NCBI GenBank assembly: GCA_016880225.1 | Contig: JAEHDT010000008.1 | Coordinates: forward strand, 1 to 16,627 | Origin: Gemmatimonadota bacterium | GTDB taxonomy: Bacteria; Gemmatimonadota; Gemmatimonadetes; Gemmatimonadales; GWC2-71-9 | Direction: 5' to 3' | Length of the DNA: 16,627 nucleotides | In this document: positions 13,977 to 16,627 of the stretch, one piece after another | Position numbering within the stretch: position 1 is the stretch's first letter | Layout: each line of letters begins with the position of its first letter | Program-made: the position numbers and the translations under genes | Notes under the pieces: model-generated | The model's input: only the letters and a program-made list of their open reading frames with translations | Database searches by the model: none | Told to the model about the DNA's origin: nothing

Positions 13977-15070
13977 CAGGCTTCGGCGACGGCTCGGATC
14001 ATGTCGGCGAGGCTCGCCACGTCCTTCAAGTCCACCACCTCGGCCGGGGAGTGGGAATAGCGGAGCGGCCAGCCGAGCGCCACGTCCACGGCGCCGTACG
14101 GGGTGAAGACGGAGCCGTCGTTGCCGCCGTTGGTCGTGCCGACCTGGAGGGCCACTCCCCGCGCGCGCGCCAGGCGCACCAGCGAATCCACGTAGGCGGG
14201 CGGCGTCACCGACGAGTTGTCCACCGCCCGCGCCACGGCGCCCTGGCCCACCGGCGCCACCGCGAAATTGGGCAGCTCGAGCGGTGAGTCCGCCGAGACG
14301 AAGGTGTCGATCGCGTGGACGCGCCGCACCGCCGTGCCGAGCGTCGCGGCCACGGCCTTGGCGCCCTCGAGCCCGATCTCCTCGCGGGTGCTCCACACGA
14401 AGACGACCTGGTGCTTCAAGGCGGCGCGGTCGAGATGCCGCAGGGCGAGGACCTGGGCGGCCGAGCCGACGCGGTCGTCGAAGGACCGCGCGGTGGCGCG
14501 CGTGCCCGCGAGCCGCACGTAGCGCTTGGGCATCGTCACGGTCTGCCCGGGGCCCACGCCCCGGCTGATGGTGGCGGCGCGCGACGTCGTGCCCACGTCG
14601 ACGCGGAGCGGCGGCGGGGTGCGCCGGGAGAGCCCCGAGTCGCGCGGGATGAACACGCCGGGCACGTCGCCCCGTTCGGTGTGCACCAGCGCCGGCTGCG
14701 CCTCGAACAGCGAGGGCATGAACCCGCCGCGCGTCTCGAGCTCGAGCGAGCCGTCGTCGCGGATGCCGGTCACCCGGAACCCGATCTCGTCCAGGTGCGC
14801 GACGAACACAACCACCGGATCGCCCTGGCCTAGGCGCAGCCAGAGGTTGCCGGCGCTGTCGGTCTCGGGCTTCGCCCAGTCGGGCAGCAGCCGTTTGACC
14901 GTTTCCCGGACCGGGCCTTCCGAGCCGGACACGCCGTGGGACTCGACGAGCTGGGAGAGCACGGATTGCGCTTCGGAGATGCGGGCCTCGCCCTGAGCTG
15001 ACAGGCGGACGGGCGGACTGGCGGACAGTAGCAGAAGCGCTGCCAGCACGGAGTCTCTGAGCGCCCTCAT
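13973..15070 (-). CDS. Exported M42-family aminopeptidase (intact active site)
   Basis: A metallo-aminopeptidase of 365 residues with a signal peptide (MRALRDSVLAALLLLSASPP, ending RLSAQ at 26). M42 enzymes (PepA/TET type) are normally cytosolic dodecamers that trim peptides, so export is unusual. The metal and catalytic positions are all present: His92 (VAHLDEIGF), Asp198 (SFDDRVG), the Glu230-Glu231 pair (STREEIGLEG), Asp255 (HAIDTF) and His340 (RYSHSPAE). VGTTNGGNDGSVF (310-322) is the usual late family block. I chose ATG 15070, which overlaps the upstream stop (ATGA) and follows a strong ribosome binding site; a longer start at 15085 is less likely. The preceding gene is a degenerate paralog, and purH follows with a 4-base overlap. 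Confidence 0.92.
   Translation of the reverse strand: MRALRDSVLAALLLLSASPPVRLSAQGEARISEAQSVLSQLVESHGVSGSEGPVRETVKRLLPDWAKPETDSAGNLWLRLGQGDPVVVFVAHLDEIGFRVTGIRDDGSLELETRGGFMPSLFEAQPALVHTERGDVPGVFIPRDSGLSRRTPPPLRVDVGTTSRAATISRGVGPGQTVTMPKRYVRLAGTRATARSFDDRVGSAAQVLALRHLDRAALKHQVVFVWSTREEIGLEGAKAVAATLGTAVRRVHAIDTFVSADSPLELPNFAVAPVGQGAVARAVDNSSVTPPAYVDSLVRLARARGVALQVGTTNGGNDGSVFTPYGAVDVALGWPLRYSHSPAEVVDLKDVASLADMIRAVAEAW
15000..15034. repeat. Signal-peptide repeat, copy 1 (paired with 15881-15915)
   Basis: 35 bases in the intact M42 gene match 15881-15915 in the degenerate paralog at 31 of 35 positions in the same orientation. They encode the ends of the two signal peptides (VRLSAQ). Confidence 0.7.
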
Positions 15071-15963
15071 CTCCCCTCCATCCACGCGACCAGCTCGCGC
15101 GACAGCGCTTCGGCGTCCTGGAGCGATACGGTCTCGACCGCCGTGCCCGGGTACCGCACCGGCAGCGTCGCCGTCTTGGTTTCGGCGAACGGCCCGAGCA
15201 GGGCGGTCACCGTCGCGAGCCCGGCGTTGCCCGCGTACAGGCTCTGCACGGTGAACGCGACGACGACCGTGCCCTTCACCTTGGGCTTCGCCTGTACGGC
15301 GGCGGCGAGCGCGGCGCAGGCGGCGCGGCGTCCGGCGAACGGTGCGGCGAGCAGCCGGTCGCCGTAGCGGTGCGGCTGCTTCGCGAGTGACGCCGGCGCG
15401 AGCAGCGCGATGCCGAGCGCGGCGACGTCGTTCGCGCTGCTCGCCCCCACGTCCACGTAGGCGTTGTCCACCGTGAACACGGGGTCGGCGGCGCCGGGCC
15501 CGCCCCGGCCCCGCGTCAGATGGGTCGATCTGACCGCCACCACGCCGGGGACGGGTCCGGCGCCGCCGAACACCGTCACGCGATGGCCTTCGAGCTGCTG
15601 ATCGAACAGGGGAGAGATCACGCGCGGGCCACCGCCTACCCGCCGCAGCAGCAGGTAGCCGTCGGGCAGGATGTTACCGACGACGTACCCGACCTCGTCG
15701 AGCGGGCAGGCCGCGAGCCGCTTCGGCGAGCCCTGACCGAGGGTCAGCGTGACACTGCCGGCCCGGTCGGGAGACGCTCCAGAAAGCAGCGTGACGAGCG
15801 AGTCCGCCATCGCCTGCTCGAGACCGGTGACGGCGGTCATGGAAGCGAACCGGAAGGCGAGTGCATCCACGGACTGGGCGGACAGGCGGACGGTCGGAGC
15901 GGCGGACAGGAGCAGCGCGCTCAAGACCAGTTTGCCGACTGCCCTACTCGAGCTCGATGGCAA
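15067..15963 (-). CDS. Exported degenerate M42-like protein (predicted pseudoenzyme)
   Basis: A 298-residue paralog of the next gene, open throughout. It keeps a matching signal peptide (LVLSALLLSAAPTVRLSAQ, 12-30) and the fold landmarks, but no metal site. HLDEIGF is PLDEVGY here (His to Pro87), SFDDRVG is PFAGRRA (both Asp lost, 210-211), and the STREEIGLEGA block is TVQSLYAGNAG (both Glu lost, 241-242). The segment with Asp255 and the late GTTNGGNDG block is missing (a deletion of roughly 70 residues), and RYSHSPAE is RYPGTAVE (His to Gly273). The C-terminus still aligns to its end. TTG 15963 is the likely start because GGGAG is 6 bases upstream and the basic residues needed for the signal peptide follow. 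It overlaps the purN stop by 20 bases. A binding or structural partner of the active paralog is plausible; peptidase activity is not. Confidence 0.85.
   Translation of the reverse strand: MPSSSSRAVGKLVLSALLLSAAPTVRLSAQSVDALAFRFASMTAVTGLEQAMADSLVTLLSGASPDRAGSVTLTLGQGSPKRLAACPLDEVGYVVGNILPDGYLLLRRVGGGPRVISPLFDQQLEGHRVTVFGGAGPVPGVVAVRSTHLTRGRGGPGAADPVFTVDNAYVDVGASSANDVAALGIALLAPASLAKQPHRYGDRLLAAPFAGRRAACAALAAAVQAKPKVKGTVVVAFTVQSLYAGNAGLATVTALLGPFAETKTATLPVRYPGTAVETVSLQDAEALSRELVAWMEGR
15071..15079 (-). promoter_or_regulatory. Ribosome binding site of the intact M42 gene
   Basis: GGAGGGGAG lies directly before ATG 15070, with GGAGG 4 bases away. It sits inside the last codons of the degenerate M42 gene and supports the ATGA-overlap start. 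Confidence 0.75.
15881..15915. repeat. Signal-peptide repeat, copy 2 (paired with 15000-15034)
   Basis: Second copy of the 35-base repeat, in the degenerate M42 gene. The four mismatches are at repeat positions 14, 19, 20 and 30. Confidence 0.7.
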
Positions 15964-16600
15964 TTCTGTCTCCCATGACGAAAGTCGAACCGGTTGCGTG
16001 GAGTCGCACCGGCTGCGCCGGGACCCCGCGTCGCGCCAGCGCCAGCACGACCTGCGGCACCAGCCGGTGCTCCACCGCGAGCACCCGGGCCGCGAGCGAC
16101 TCGGCGGTGTCGTCGGGCCGGACCGGTACCGGCCACTGGGCGATGATCGGACCGCGGTCGAATTCCTCGTCCACGTAATGGACGGTGGCGCCCGACACCG
16201 CGGCGCCGCTCGCGAGGACCGCCTGGTGCACCCGACGGCCGTACATTCCGGGCCCGCCGAACGCCGGGAGCAGCGCCGGGTGGATATTAATCACGCGCCA
16301 ACGCAACCGCGCCACCGCGTCCGGCGGCACGCGCTTGAGGTATCCGGCGAGGACGACGAGCCGGGCCCCCTCGACGGCCGCCACAATCTCGCCACCGTCG
16401 GCCGAATCCGCGAGCACGGCGGTCGGGACGCCGGCGCGACGGGCCCGCTCGAGCGCGCCCGCGTCGGCGCGGCACGAGACGACGCGCGCCACCCGCGCGA
16501 GGGGCGATCCCTCGAGCGTATCGAGCAACACCTGGAGGTTGGTGCCCCCGCCGGAGACGAGCACCGCGACCGGCAGGGGAGCCGGGGGGGACGGAGTCAC
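15944..16600 (-). CDS. purN: Phosphoribosylglycinamide formyltransferase (GAR transformylase)
   Basis: Transfers the formyl group of 10-formyl-THF to GAR, the third step of purine synthesis, in the cytoplasm. It has 218 residues from GTG 16600. The P-loop-like start is VAVLVSGGGTNLQ (11-23; usual SGxGSNLQ). Asn105 and His107 lie in INIHPALLPAF, and Asp144 in HYVDEEFDRGPI; together they are the catalytic triad of the family. The loop GGPGMYG (115-121) resembles Bacteroidota-type PurN rather than the E. coli form. The frame stays open to the window edge, and no ribosome binding site precedes GTG 16600, so the exact start is uncertain. A GTGA at 16600-16597 would allow a 4-base overlap with an upstream gene, as seen at purH. 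It is the first gene of the operon inside the window. Confidence 0.95.
   Translation of the reverse strand: MTPSPPAPLPVAVLVSGGGTNLQVLLDTLEGSPLARVARVVSCRADAGALERARRAGVPTAVLADSADGGEIVAAVEGARLVVLAGYLKRVPPDAVARLRWRVINIHPALLPAFGGPGMYGRRVHQAVLASGAAVSGATVHYVDEEFDRGPIIAQWPVPVRPDDTAESLAARVLAVEHRLVPQVVLALARRGVPAQPVRLHATGSTFVMGDRIAIELE
15970..15974 (-). promoter_or_regulatory. Ribosome binding site supporting TTG 15963
   Basis: GGGAG on the minus strand, 6 bases before TTG 15963, inside the end of purN. No ATG or GTG gives a complete signal peptide in this frame. Confidence 0.5.
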
Positions 16601-16627
16601 CGCGTGCAGGGGGCGAGCGCGGAGGGC

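Noticed and set aside
13977..14396. Upstream extension of the purH frame
   Set aside because: It overlaps the intact M42 gene out of frame, and PurH homology starts at the GTG at 13976.
1..16627. CRISPR arrays, insertion sequences, phage or plasmid genes
   Set aside because: No direct-repeat array, transposase, integrase or terminal inverted repeats were seen; despite the tRNA gene there is no adjacent integrase or repeated tRNA end.

Overview
The window is very GC-rich, with compact genes and many secreted proteins whose signal peptides end in '...AQ' (PLGAQ, SPAQ, VAAQ, APAQ, RLSAQ). That signal-peptide style, together with a PurN that carries a GGPGMYG loop of the kind seen in Bacteroidota-type enzymes and a DUF2723 glycosyltransferase-like protein, suggests Gemmatimonadota or a nearby FCB-group lineage. 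This is inference: no 16S or other decisive marker is present.

Left half, mostly + strand (1-8984). It opens with the 3' part of an S41-family peptidase whose reading frame is broken near base 170. A family 5 uracil-DNA glycosylase (UDGb type) follows, and a secreted glycine-zipper protein overlaps its stop codon. Next come two diverged paralogs with the same layout: signal peptide, TPR-like helical region, CxxxC pair and TonB_C-like domain. A secreted beta-rich protein of unknown role lies between them on the minus strand. A secreted Xaa-Pro aminopeptidase (M24B) with all five metal ligands comes next, and 15 bases downstream a MASE1-PAS-HisKA-HATPase-REC hybrid histidine kinase.

Middle (8985-10113). 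This stretch is sparse. It holds an ORF region readable on either strand, a GTGA-N6-TCAC palindrome that looks like a CRP/FNR-type operator, a 79-residue orphan protein with a good ribosome binding site, and tRNA-Ser(UGA) on the minus strand with a candidate promoter.

Right half, entirely minus strand (10114-16600). The genes are tightly packed and appear to form one operon: purN, a degenerate M42 peptidase, an intact M42 peptidase, purH, then a DUF2723 membrane protein. The first four genes overlap by 4 to 20 bases, and purH is separated from the DUF2723 gene by 14 bases. PurN and PurH supply formyl-transfer steps of purine synthesis (PurN acts early, PurH does the last two steps). The two M42 proteins are exported, which is unusual for this normally cytosolic family. 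The first has lost every metal-binding and catalytic position while keeping the fold and signal peptide. This translationally coupled pseudoenzyme/enzyme pair inside a purine operon is the most unusual feature of the window.
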